A program made the position numbers and the translations under genes. From contig NZ_JAFMYW010000012.1 of NCBI RefSeq assembly GCF_017353175.1, positions 186,001-250,000 of the forward strand: DNA of 64,000 nucleotides, in the 5' to 3' direction. This stretch comes from Fibrella forsythiae (GTDB lineage: Bacteria > Bacteroidota > Bacteroidia > Cytophagales > Spirosomataceae). The notes beneath the pieces were generated by a model, which worked only from the letters and a program-made list of their open reading frames with translations, had not been told where the DNA came from and ran no database searches. Positions within the stretch are counted from its first letter, which is position 1; the number at the start of each line of letters is the position of its first letter. Shown here piece after piece: positions 35,314-43,081 of this stretch.

Positions 35314-36432
35314 TTAATGGTGAATAAATCGGTCGCGGGCAATGGCTCGCCACTCGCCGGATACCAGCCCACTTTCGATAGTAAACGCCCGTTCGTATAA
35401 GGCGCAGGTTGGACAGATGTGATTAGGCAGCCCATACAGCACATCGCCCACCTTATAGCTGTGCCCCGCCCCGGCCTCAACGACCAGATGTTCTTCGCTT
35501 TGGCCAACGGGCCGTAACTCGGGCGCATTCAGGAACCTGACCCGCTGGCCTAATTCCGATTCGGCCGCGATTGACTTATGCCCTAAATCAAGGCAAAGCT
35601 TCGTGTCGTCGGGCAATGAAATAACCCGCGTTATAACCAACGCTCCGTGTAGAAATGGCTGTTCCGACAAAATAGTCCCGTAGCCATAATCCCAGTAAAT
35701 GAACGTACCCGGACTACATTCCACATCTGCCCGGCGCGCATGAATCGGAAACGTGGGACTGCCACCGGCTACAATAATGGGCTTATCGAAACCCATTGCG
35801 GCCAGCGTGTCGGCCAGTTGTTTCACCGGCGCAAAAGCGGCATCGCAGGCTACTGTGCGCTCGGCCAGATCAGGGTGGCGAATGTGCCCGTCATAGGCAT
35901 GGAGTCCCACCGGTTTTACGCCCGGCAGTTGGCTGAGCGCTTCATAAAGAGCCGGAATCTGGTTGTCGGGAAACGTACCTGTACGGTTCATACCCACATT
36001 AAGGTCGATATAAACCGGTACAACGACCCCTGCCCCTACGGCCCCTTCCGACAGTTGTTGTGCCGTGGTCAGGTTGTCGACCAGACAGGCAAATAGTGTG
36101 GCTGGATAGGTAGCAATCAACTCAAGGAACCGGTGTTGTTTGGTACCAACGGGTTGATAAGCCAGTAGTACATCGGGAGCACCCACCATTGCCAGCATCT
36201 CGGCTTCGGCAATGGTGGCGCACTTAAACTTCTGAATACCAGCCGCCAGCATCATCTGGGTGGCTTCGCGCGTTTTGTGCGTCTTTACGTGTGGCCGCAA
36301 CCGGCTCGCATCATCGATCGCGCCAATCAGGTAGTCGATATTTTGCCTGACCCGATCGGGAAATACAACCAGCGCCGGACTATCGAGCTGAGCGATGTCG
36401 GTAATCTGGTACCAGGGGGTTTGCTCTGTCAT
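35314..36432 (-). CDS. D-threonine aldolase / D-serine dehydratase-type PLP enzyme
   Basis: 372 residues, fold-type III (alanine-racemase N-terminal barrel). The PLP lysine is in RPHVKTHKTREA, near residue 50; ...GLHAYDGHIRHP and VAGGSPTFPIHA are phosphate-binding and barrel segments; the C-terminal LPNHICPTC supplies a His and a Cys that bind a divalent metal, as in the DSD1-type D-serine dehydratases and D-threonine aldolases. The products would be pyruvate plus ammonia, or glycine plus an aldehyde. Its ATG overlaps the RidA stop codon (ATGA), so the two are translationally coupled. RidA would hydrolyse the 2-aminoacrylate released by a dehydratase. Confidence 0.9.
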   Translation of the reverse strand: MTEQTPWYQITDIAQLDSPALVVFPDRVRQNIDYLIGAIDDASRLRPHVKTHKTREATQMMLAAGIQKFKCATIAEAEMLAMVGAPDVLLAYQPVGTKQHRFLELIATYPATLFACLVDNLTTAQQLSEGAVGAGVVVPVYIDLNVGMNRTGTFPDNQIPALYEALSQLPGVKPVGLHAYDGHIRHPDLAERTVACDAAFAPVKQLADTLAAMGFDKPIIVAGGSPTFPIHARRADVECSPGTFIYWDYGYGTILSEQPFLHGALVITRVISLPDDTKLCLDLGHKSIAAESELGQRVRFLNAPELRPVGQSEEHLVVEAGAGHSYKVGDVLYGLPNHICPTCALYERAFTIESGLVSGEWRAIARDRFIHH

Positions 36433-36908
36433 CAGGCTAGCTCGAACAGGGCCTCTATTTCAACCGGGATATTATCGGGCAGCGACCCAAAACCGACGGC
36501 TGACCGAACACCAATTCCGTTTTCGTTGCCCCACACGGCGGCAAAGAGTTCGCTGCAACCGTTGATGACGTAGGGGTGCCGCTCGAAATCGGCCGTGCAA
36601 TTGACCATACCAAGCACTTTAATGACCCGCTTCACCCGGTCGAGGCTACCCAGGTTTTCTTTGATCGTTGCCAGAATTGTCAGGCCTACCTGCCGGGCAG
36701 CCAGTTTCCCCTGCTCCATATCCATGTCGGCACCGACACGCCCGATGATCAGGCTTTTATCGTCCTGAACCGGGCCGTGGCCAGACACGTACAGGTACTT
36801 TCCATCAATCAGACAGGGCTTATAAACTCCCAATGGCTTGGGAGCAGGCGGAAGAGAGAGGCCGGTTTTGGCGAAAGCGTCGTCGGCCGTAGTAGCAGCA
36901 GTTTGCAA
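36432..36908 (-). CDS. RidA/YjgF family enamine/imine deaminase
   Basis: 158 residues, of the longer YjgF-like group. The start is TTG, because an in-frame stop lies a few codons upstream and no ATG is available. Conserved features are YLYVSGHGPVQDD, the Arg in GVRSAVGFGSLPDNIPVEIEALF, which fits the ligand-binding Arg of RidA, and the Glu in EIEA. RidA clears reactive enamines such as 2-aminoacrylate produced by PLP dehydratases. It overlaps the start of exactly such an enzyme, so the context matches the biochemistry well. Confidence 0.9.
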   Translation of the reverse strand: MQTAATTADDAFAKTGLSLPPAPKPLGVYKPCLIDGKYLYVSGHGPVQDDKSLIIGRVGADMDMEQGKLAARQVGLTILATIKENLGSLDRVKRVIKVLGMVNCTADFERHPYVINGCSELFAAVWGNENGIGVRSAVGFGSLPDNIPVEIEALFELA

Positions 36909-37022
36909 AATTGTAGGGTCTTAGTTTACATGAAACGATAGGCAAATAAAACACCGATCAGATCAACAACACATACACGTGCGAACGTACCTGATCAGGC
37001 GTTTACCTAACAGAGTTGATTA

Positions 37023-38138
37023 TCAGTTTGATTCGCTTAGCTTCTTCAGCTCGCTAAACATGGCTTTAAAGCAGTTTGTCGCGGTATCATTACCCGCTTC
37101 AGGATTTACTTTCACGCCATAAAATTCATCAAGGAATGGGCCAGCACCCGACCATACGGTTTGCATCATACCCTGAAATCGCTCTTTCATCACCGGCGTT
37201 ACCGAGTTTCTGAACCTGAGCATGTCCTGCGTTTGGGTAACGGCAAAATTCGGTTTCCGCCAGGGACAGGTAATCACGCTCAGGCCCTTAGTGGCGAAAT
37301 AAACGGCCGTCTGATCAGGGCGTTCGTAGTGCCAATCGCAAATCATCACGTCCTTGGCAATCAGGTCAATGGCCCGATAGGTGTTGTTGAAGCTCCCTTC
37401 CCACATGCCGATTCCAGTCGTCTTTCCGTCAATGAGCCGGTCGCCCCAGATCCACAGTTTGCGGTTTTTCAGTGCCAGGTGATTTCGGATCTCGTTCACT
37501 TCCCCCGCAAACAGGTCAGCCTTGTCGCGACCCGAACAGCGGGGACATTTGTCGTGGCCGATGTAAAAAACTTCGTCCATGCCAGCATGAAAAGCGTCTG
37601 TTTCGAACACGTCGCAGATTTCATCCATCAGCGCAAACACCACACCATGAACGTCCGGGTGAAGCGGGCAGTAACTTTTGCAATACAGCCCATCGGCATT
37701 GGGCCAAACGTAGGTCGAGGGTAGTTGCACCTGCGGCGTTTCATCGAACTGAGGATACACCTTCAACAGGTTAGAGATCTTGCTGGCCCAGGACTGATGC
37801 CCCAGCAAGTTGATTTGCGGGATGATACGGATGTTGTGTTTTTGACAGGTTTTCACCAGCCGTTTCACCTCCCGCTTCGAGAGCGCCACGCTATCGCGCA
37901 GTTCAGGGTGCGAATCAAATTGGTACCCGTAATCGATCCGCAGAATCAGCGTATTCACCTGCCGGGGTGCCAGTTCTTCATCAATGAATTTGATGAACGC
38001 GTCGAGCTGTCTAGGCTGGGGGGCCGCAATGCAGAACCCCCGAACCGGAAACAGGCTATCAATCCGGACCTGCGCATGAGAATGACTTCCCAGAAAACAT
38101 GAAAGGAACACAAAGAGAACGTACCTGATTAGGGTCAT
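37023..38138 (-). CDS. GH20-like beta-N-acetylhexosaminidase, secreted
   Basis: 371 residues with a signal peptide (RYVLFVFLSCFLGSHSHA). The TIM barrel follows directly: NTLILRIDYGYQF, VKTCQKHNIRIIPQINLLGHQSWA, and HAGMDEVFYIGHDKC near residue 195, whose Asp-Glu pair matches the catalytic pair of family 20; late tryptophan-rich strands (LWIWGDRL, ICDWHYE) form the sugar pocket. The N-terminal GH20b domain is missing, so it is shorter than typical hexosaminidases. Probably removes N-acetylhexosamine residues in the periplasm. It lies upstream of the RidA operon on the same strand, with a gap of about 115 bases. Confidence 0.82.
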   Translation of the reverse strand: MTLIRYVLFVFLSCFLGSHSHAQVRIDSLFPVRGFCIAAPQPRQLDAFIKFIDEELAPRQVNTLILRIDYGYQFDSHPELRDSVALSKREVKRLVKTCQKHNIRIIPQINLLGHQSWASKISNLLKVYPQFDETPQVQLPSTYVWPNADGLYCKSYCPLHPDVHGVVFALMDEICDVFETDAFHAGMDEVFYIGHDKCPRCSGRDKADLFAGEVNEIRNHLALKNRKLWIWGDRLIDGKTTGIGMWEGSFNNTYRAIDLIAKDVMICDWHYERPDQTAVYFATKGLSVITCPWRKPNFAVTQTQDMLRFRNSVTPVMKERFQGMMQTVWSGAGPFLDEFYGVKVNPEAGNDTATNCFKAMFSELKKLSESN

Positions 38139-38413
38139 ACTAAATGAACGTTTGTTGATTCTATAAATAAGTTAACCCTGACCTCTCTACTGACCCTATT
38201 GATTATTATCTCGCTAGTTGCACAAATCGTCTGGCTTTTTTGCGTGGCTACTCTCTACGCGTTGATTAACGTGACATTCGACTTACACAAGATCGCTTCA
38301 CACCTCGTACCCGCATGTAAGACTAGTTCCCAATAGAAACTTATCCAGCTACGGAGCGTTGACTGAGTGACGGTACGACCGTCAATAAAGTACACTCAAC
38401 GTTACGAACACGT

Positions 38414-39496
38414 ATGCCTAACATTGCTTTGGTTGTTGGTGCCAGTGGTATCACCGGCAGTAACCTTGCCCACGAATTGATCAGTCAGGGCTGGAAAACC
38501 TACGGATTGGCCCGCAACCCAAATCACAACATTACCGATTTACACCCTATTTCCGCCGACCTGCTGAATCCAGAGAGCCTCCGGCTAGCGCTTGCTGATA
38601 TAGCACCTACGCATGTATTCTTCACAAGTTGGATGCGGAACGAAACCGAGGCTGAGAATATCCGGGTAAATGGCAGCATGGTCCGTAATCTGCTCGACGC
38701 GTTAAGCCCTAAGCAGTCGGTACAGCATGTGGCGCTGGTTACGGGTTTGAAGCATTACTTAGGGCCGTTCGATGCTTATGCTAAGGAAGGTTTTCTGCCC
38801 CAAACGCCCGTCCGGGAAGAGCACCCCCGTCTGGACATCGAGAATTTTTATTACGCTCAGGAAGATGAGGTGTATGCTGCCGCCGCCCGGGATGGCTTCA
38901 CCTGGAGTGTTCATCGCCCGCATACCGTCATCGGGAAAGCGGTGGGAAACATGATGAACATGGGCACTACGCTGGCCGTGTACGCAACCCTATGCCAGCA
39001 AACCGGACGTCCTTTCCGCTGGCCGGGTTCAGAAGCGCAGTGGAACGGACTCTCTGACGTAACCGATGCTCGTGTGCTGGCCAAACACCTGGTTTGGGCC
39101 GCCACCACCGAGGCTGCTCACAATGAAGCGTTCAACGTGGTCAACGGCGATGTTTTTCGGTGGAACTGGTTATGGCAGCAACTAGCCAACGCCTTCGGTC
39201 TCGACGCAGTTGGTTTTGACGGCACGATTCACCCGCTGGAAGAGGAAATTGCCAACGATGGCCCGCTTTGGCAGGAGATTGCCAGCCAGTATCAGTTGAT
39301 TGAACCAAGACTGAACGTCGTGGCGTCGGCCTGGCATACTGACCTTGATCTGGGACGCCCCATTGAAGTAATGACCGATATGTCGAAAAGTCGAAAGCTG
39401 GGCTTTACGGTTTATCAGCGCACCGACGAGTCATTTTTCGATTTATTTGACCAACTACGCGCCGATCGGGTGATTCCTGCCCGGATCGAATCGTGA
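38414..39496 (+). CDS. SDR-family reductase of the PRISE type
   Basis: 360 residues, cytoplasmic. The Rossmann motif is VVGASGITGSNLAHELI at the N terminus; the active-site region reads ALVTGLKHYLGPF (with the catalytic Lys) and NFYYAQEDEV (catalytic Tyr), which are the hallmarks of progesterone 5beta-reductase/iridoid synthase-like enzymes rather than classical YxxxK dehydrogenases. Such enzymes reduce activated enones with NADPH. The bacterial substrate is unknown. It stands alone: about 275 bases of empty sequence lie before it and a structured repeat region follows. Confidence 0.9.
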   Translation: MPNIALVVGASGITGSNLAHELISQGWKTYGLARNPNHNITDLHPISADLLNPESLRLALADIAPTHVFFTSWMRNETEAENIRVNGSMVRNLLDALSPKQSVQHVALVTGLKHYLGPFDAYAKEGFLPQTPVREEHPRLDIENFYYAQEDEVYAAAARDGFTWSVHRPHTVIGKAVGNMMNMGTTLAVYATLCQQTGRPFRWPGSEAQWNGLSDVTDARVLAKHLVWAATTEAAHNEAFNVVNGDVFRWNWLWQQLANAFGLDAVGFDGTIHPLEEEIANDGPLWQEIASQYQLIEPRLNVVASAWHTDLDLGRPIEVMTDMSKSRKLGFTVYQRTDESFFDLFDQLRADRVIPARIES

Positions 39497-39809
39497 ACAG
39501 GCTGGTAATCATTATCAACCATTCAGCTAGTTGAGCAGTTTCTGGTTGAATTTTACCAGTAAATCAAGCCATGTTCTTGTATTGATTCCCTAAATTGAAT
39601 GAATCTTTTGGCCTCGTCAGGGCTATACAGCGCTGCGTCGGTAGAAACGATGATGTACCCACATTGTCAGCATGCCATAGATACGTAGCCGGGTTATGTG
39701 GCGTACCTACGGCACGCTGAGGATAGAAATGCATCGTCACGTTCTACCGACGCTACGCTGTTAAATACCTATGAGATTGCTCGATAATCAATCAGGGCAG
39801 AGAATGCTC
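39497..39809. other. Gap between the PRISE reductase and beta-helix genes
   Basis: Roughly 310 bases between convergent genes. The main content is a nested inverted repeat at 39629-39760, described separately. No coding frame. Confidence 0.6.
39629..39760. repeat. Nested imperfect inverted repeats downstream of the beta-helix gene
   Basis: Outer arms of about 21 bases (39629-39650 and 39740-39760) match with two or three differences. An inner stem of about 17 bases (from 39670 and ending near 39718) differs only by transitions that become G-U pairs when the minus strand is transcribed. That suggests a structured 3' end of the minus-strand beta-helix transcript. Confidence 0.7.
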
Positions 39810-41132
39810 TTATTCCAGCTTCACGACTACGCCCTGTACCGTATTGGTCGACTCTCCCTGGTTTTGAACAGAGCCATCGGTGTAGTGAACACCGTCAGCT
39901 TTCCTGCCCAGTCGGGTTGTTACGCGGCTGATTTTGTTATTGGACGTACCTGAGCGAAGCACCACCGACTCGAAGGCCGGATGATAACCTGCCTTCACCG
40001 CCCCAAACGAACTGATGACGGAGTTAGCCAGCGTATTACCCGAACAGGCAGCGCTAAACTGCCAGCTACTTTCAACGGTCGTGGAGTGTACAGTGATATT
40101 GAGCCCATCAAACGTACTATTCTGGCAATTGATATCTATGCCCCGGTGGCCCAGGTACGTTCCGCCAATGAAATGAACGTCTCTGGCCCCGTATACCTGA
40201 AACGGCCGACTGGTCATGTTGAAATTGCCACCCCTGACCGTAATTCGCTCCGTTGAGTTATGACCGTCATCAGTAATCGAGTATCCCACGGCCGTTTCCA
40301 GCGAGGCTATGGCTGTGTTGTTGTCGGCGAGCGCGTTCTTGACATTCACAAACTCGTAGGCGATGTCCTTTGCATTGACAGACCGGTTGCGGGCGTGGTA
40401 CACGTTCGTGATCAGGCCAGACAGACTAGTCGCCATCCGGTATTTTTCGCCGCTGTTCGCCGCTTTATTCTCGAAGCGATTACGCACGATGGTCAGATTG
40501 GCCAACCGGACTTTATCGTACCCCTGCGACAGGATTTCCATACCCATCCGGGGAATATTGAGAAACGAACAATCGTGAATGTATAGGTCGGAAGACGACC
40601 CGCCGGATTTACTGACCGTGCTGTATTGAATGATGCCAAACGCATTGTAATTGCCAGTGCCGGTTCCGATGAAAGTACACCGGGCAATTTCCCAGCCGTG
40701 AAACGACACCAGGTCATTGGAAAACAGCATCGGGTATCCCCCACCGGTTGATGTGGAGCGAAACGTCAGGTTATCCAGCTTCACGCGGTTCATGGCCTGT
40801 GGCCCCTGAAACAGCAACGCCGTGCTGCCCGACGTCAGGATCGTTGCGCCTGTCGGAGCCGTTACCAGCACATTGTTCCAGGCTCCGGTTCGTTGTAAAC
40901 CACTGGCACCGACGTTGTACGTACCCGACAGCAGCGCCCGTTTGTTGGTTTGCGGCGACGTGAGAAACCGGTTCAGTTCGGCCACGTTTCGAATGGGTAC
41001 GTTGGTCATCACGGCCACGTTCACGCGGTTGCGGCTACTGTCGGCGGGGATGGTTGAAGAGCCAAAGCACGTAGGGAACGTACCTAGCCAACTAAGGACA
41101 AACGGGAGTACTGCCAGTTGATATTTCTTCAT
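39810..41132 (-). CDS. Secreted right-handed parallel beta-helix protein
   Basis: 440 residues with a signal peptide (KYQLAVLPFVLSWLGTFPTCFG). The body consists of short irregular coils with repeated N and I/V positions, for example NTIASLE-type turns, VRLANLTIVRNRFENKA, ITVRGGNFNMTSRPFQVYGA and FDGLNITVHSTTVES, as in pectate-lyase-like or polygalacturonase-like beta-helices. Catalytic residues of a known lyase family are not evident. It may bind or cleave polysaccharide outside the cell. It is divergent from the sigma/SusC locus, with a 14-bp hairpin in its leader. Confidence 0.8.
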   Translation of the reverse strand: MKKYQLAVLPFVLSWLGTFPTCFGSSTIPADSSRNRVNVAVMTNVPIRNVAELNRFLTSPQTNKRALLSGTYNVGASGLQRTGAWNNVLVTAPTGATILTSGSTALLFQGPQAMNRVKLDNLTFRSTSTGGGYPMLFSNDLVSFHGWEIARCTFIGTGTGNYNAFGIIQYSTVSKSGGSSSDLYIHDCSFLNIPRMGMEILSQGYDKVRLANLTIVRNRFENKAANSGEKYRMATSLSGLITNVYHARNRSVNAKDIAYEFVNVKNALADNNTAIASLETAVGYSITDDGHNSTERITVRGGNFNMTSRPFQVYGARDVHFIGGTYLGHRGIDINCQNSTFDGLNITVHSTTVESSWQFSAACSGNTLANSVISSFGAVKAGYHPAFESVVLRSGTSNNKISRVTTRLGRKADGVHYTDGSVQNQGESTNTVQGVVVKLE

Positions 41133-41147
41133 AACGTTGTATTTGTA

Positions 41148-41194
41148 CCCTGTAATGCCGGGGCCGGGCGGCGCACCGCTCCGGCATTACAGGG
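41148..41194. repeat. 14-bp perfect hairpin in the leader of the beta-helix gene
   Basis: Arms 41148-41161 and 41181-41194 pair perfectly around a GC-rich 19-base loop. It lies 16 bases upstream of the minus-strand ATG, so it is in the 5' leader and could affect translation. Confidence 0.8.
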
Positions 41195-41357
41195 CAAAGC
41201 TGCAATGCCTACTCGATGAAACGGCGATTACTTTACACTATGGCACCCTTTCACCTAAAATATCAGAATAACAAAAAAAAATCTGGGAATTGACTAAGGG
41301 ATAGAACGGCTTGTAAGGACTTACTACTATACATGACCCGTTTAGCTTCTCCCGCTA

Positions 41358-42053
41358 ATGGCCGAACATATACTCAACACCTCTATAACGTCCAGTCCTT
41401 TCCGACAGCCCAATGGCGATCCGGTTGTACTCGACACCGACTACCTGATCCGGCAAGCGTTTGCCGAAGATGCCCGGCGCGGCTGCGAACTGCTGTTCCG
41501 CCGGTATTACCGCCCGTTATGTAGCCAGGCAGTGCGCTTTGTGCACTCACGCGACGTGGCCGAAGACCTCGTTAGCGAGGTATTTCTGAGCTTCTGGAAA
41601 AACCAGGCGCACCAGCACATTACCACATCGTATCAGGCCTACCTGTACGCAGCTGTTCGCAACCGGGCGTATACGTACCTGCGGCAGGAATTTCAGCAGG
41701 AGGCCTCCCCGTCGCAGGCTGAACTGGACAGGACCGATCCGGTGGGTTCACTCGATCCAGAGCAATTGCTCCAGTATACCGAATTGTATCAGCGCATCGA
41801 AGACACCGTACGGACGCTGCCTCCGCAGTGTCAACGCGTATTTGTCATGAGCCGGTTCGAGGGGAAGAAGCACCTTGAAATTGCCGACGAGCTTAAGATT
41901 TCGCCCAAAACGATTGAAGCGCACCTGAGCCGTGCCCTGGCCAAACTACGTCAGGTGCTCCAGATGGGGCTCTTTTTCTGGCTCACCTGCTTTACCCAAC
42001 CATCCACCTCACCGATGGCTGCGTGCATCGGCCAAACGTCTGTTGCCGAATGA
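41358..42053 (+). CDS. ECF RNA polymerase sigma factor (FecI-like)
   Basis: 231 residues. Region 2 is FRRYYRPLCSQAVRFVHSRDVAEDLVSEVFLSFW in pieces, and region 4 is LPPQCQRVFVMSRFEGKKHLEIADELKISPKTIEAHLSRAL in pieces, which form the -10 and -35 recognition domains. A hydrophobic C-terminal extension of about 30 residues follows region 4. It belongs to the Bacteroidetes family of extracytoplasmic-function sigma factors that control Sus-type loci. Its stop codon overlaps the FecR start (ATGA), and an STN-containing SusC follows, so it should be released by a substrate signal passed through SusC and FecR. Confidence 0.94.
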   Translation: MAEHILNTSITSSPFRQPNGDPVVLDTDYLIRQAFAEDARRGCELLFRRYYRPLCSQAVRFVHSRDVAEDLVSEVFLSFWKNQAHQHITTSYQAYLYAAVRNRAYTYLRQEFQQEASPSQAELDRTDPVGSLDPEQLLQYTELYQRIEDTVRTLPPQCQRVFVMSRFEGKKHLEIADELKISPKTIEAHLSRALAKLRQVLQMGLFFWLTCFTQPSTSPMAACIGQTSVAE

Positions 42054-43051
42054 ACCAGCTCATCACCAAAGACATGCTGTTCGAGCACTTCGCGGGCCGG
42101 TCAACAGCCTTACAACGAACCTCCATCGCCGACTGGTTGAAGCAGCCAGCTAACCAGATTCAATACATGGTCTGGCTCGACGAGTGGGAGCGGCATAACC
42201 TGCAATACGCCGCCGACGATGACAAGGGGCTATCGACGCTCATGAATCGGATAGACGCCTGGGAGCAGCAGCAACGGGCAGGTACGTTGGCAGAGGAACC
42301 CCAGGTACGTCCCCTTCGCGTTCGCTGGCGCTGGCTGGCAGCCGCTTCTGCTGTGCTGTGCCTAACCGCGGGTTTGTACGCGGGCCGACAAAGCCTGTTA
42401 TACCGGACGGAAGAAACCGCTTTTGGCGAAACCCGGCAGCTAACCCTCCCCGACGGGTCACAGGTGACGCTCAATGCACACTCAGCGCTTCGATTGCCCC
42501 GATTTGGGTTTGGCGATAAAACACGAACCGTCTGGCTAACGGGCGAAGCGGCTTTCTCCATCAAACACACGCCGACGCATCAGCGCTTTACGGTGCATAC
42601 CAATCGTGGCGTAGAGGTTATCGTGTTAGGAACGGAGTTCGACGTATCGGACCGGCCTGGCGGTACCAAAGTAGTGCTGAGCAAAGGGGCCATTCAGCTG
42701 AATTATTCCAGCCCGTCGGCACCTGTTCGTCAGTTGCGGTTGAAGCCTGGCGATGCCGTCAGCGTGGATCCGGTTGGGCAGCTTACGGAAAGCCACACGA
42801 CTCAGCCCGCCATCAGCACGGCCTGGCGCGACCATCGGTTCGTCTTCAACAGTACGCCCGTTCACGAGATCGCCAACCTCCTCCGCGACACGTACAACCT
42901 CCAGGTTGTGCTAAAAGATCAGGCCCTGGGCGAGCGGCGCGTCACTGGCTCGTTTCAGGCCGATGATGCCGATGAGTTTCTGCAGGTAGTGGCTGAACTG
43001 CTGGAAATCAACTACCGGCAGAAGGACAACACCGTTACTTTTTTCGAATAG
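42050..43051 (+). CDS. FecR-family anti-sigma factor
   Basis: 333 residues from the ATG at 42050 that overlaps the sigma stop codon. The cytoplasmic N-terminal part (about 1-85) should bind the sigma factor; one membrane helix (WLAAASAVLCLTAGLYAG) follows. The periplasmic FecR domain contains LTLPDGSQVTLNAHSALRLP and VWLTGEAAFSIKHTP, and ends in a DUF4974-type STN-like fold (VTGSFQADDADEFLQVVAELL). It holds the sigma factor inactive until the SusC STN domain contacts it. Directly upstream of that SusC gene. Confidence 0.94.
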   Translation: MNQLITKDMLFEHFAGRSTALQRTSIADWLKQPANQIQYMVWLDEWERHNLQYAADDDKGLSTLMNRIDAWEQQQRAGTLAEEPQVRPLRVRWRWLAAASAVLCLTAGLYAGRQSLLYRTEETAFGETRQLTLPDGSQVTLNAHSALRLPRFGFGDKTRTVWLTGEAAFSIKHTPTHQRFTVHTNRGVEVIVLGTEFDVSDRPGGTKVVLSKGAIQLNYSSPSAPVRQLRLKPGDAVSVDPVGQLTESHTTQPAISTAWRDHRFVFNSTPVHEIANLLRDTYNLQVVLKDQALGERRVTGSFQADDADEFLQVVAELLEINYRQKDNTVTFFE

Positions 43052-43081
43052 TGACTTTACTACCCTTATTTATCTAGACAT

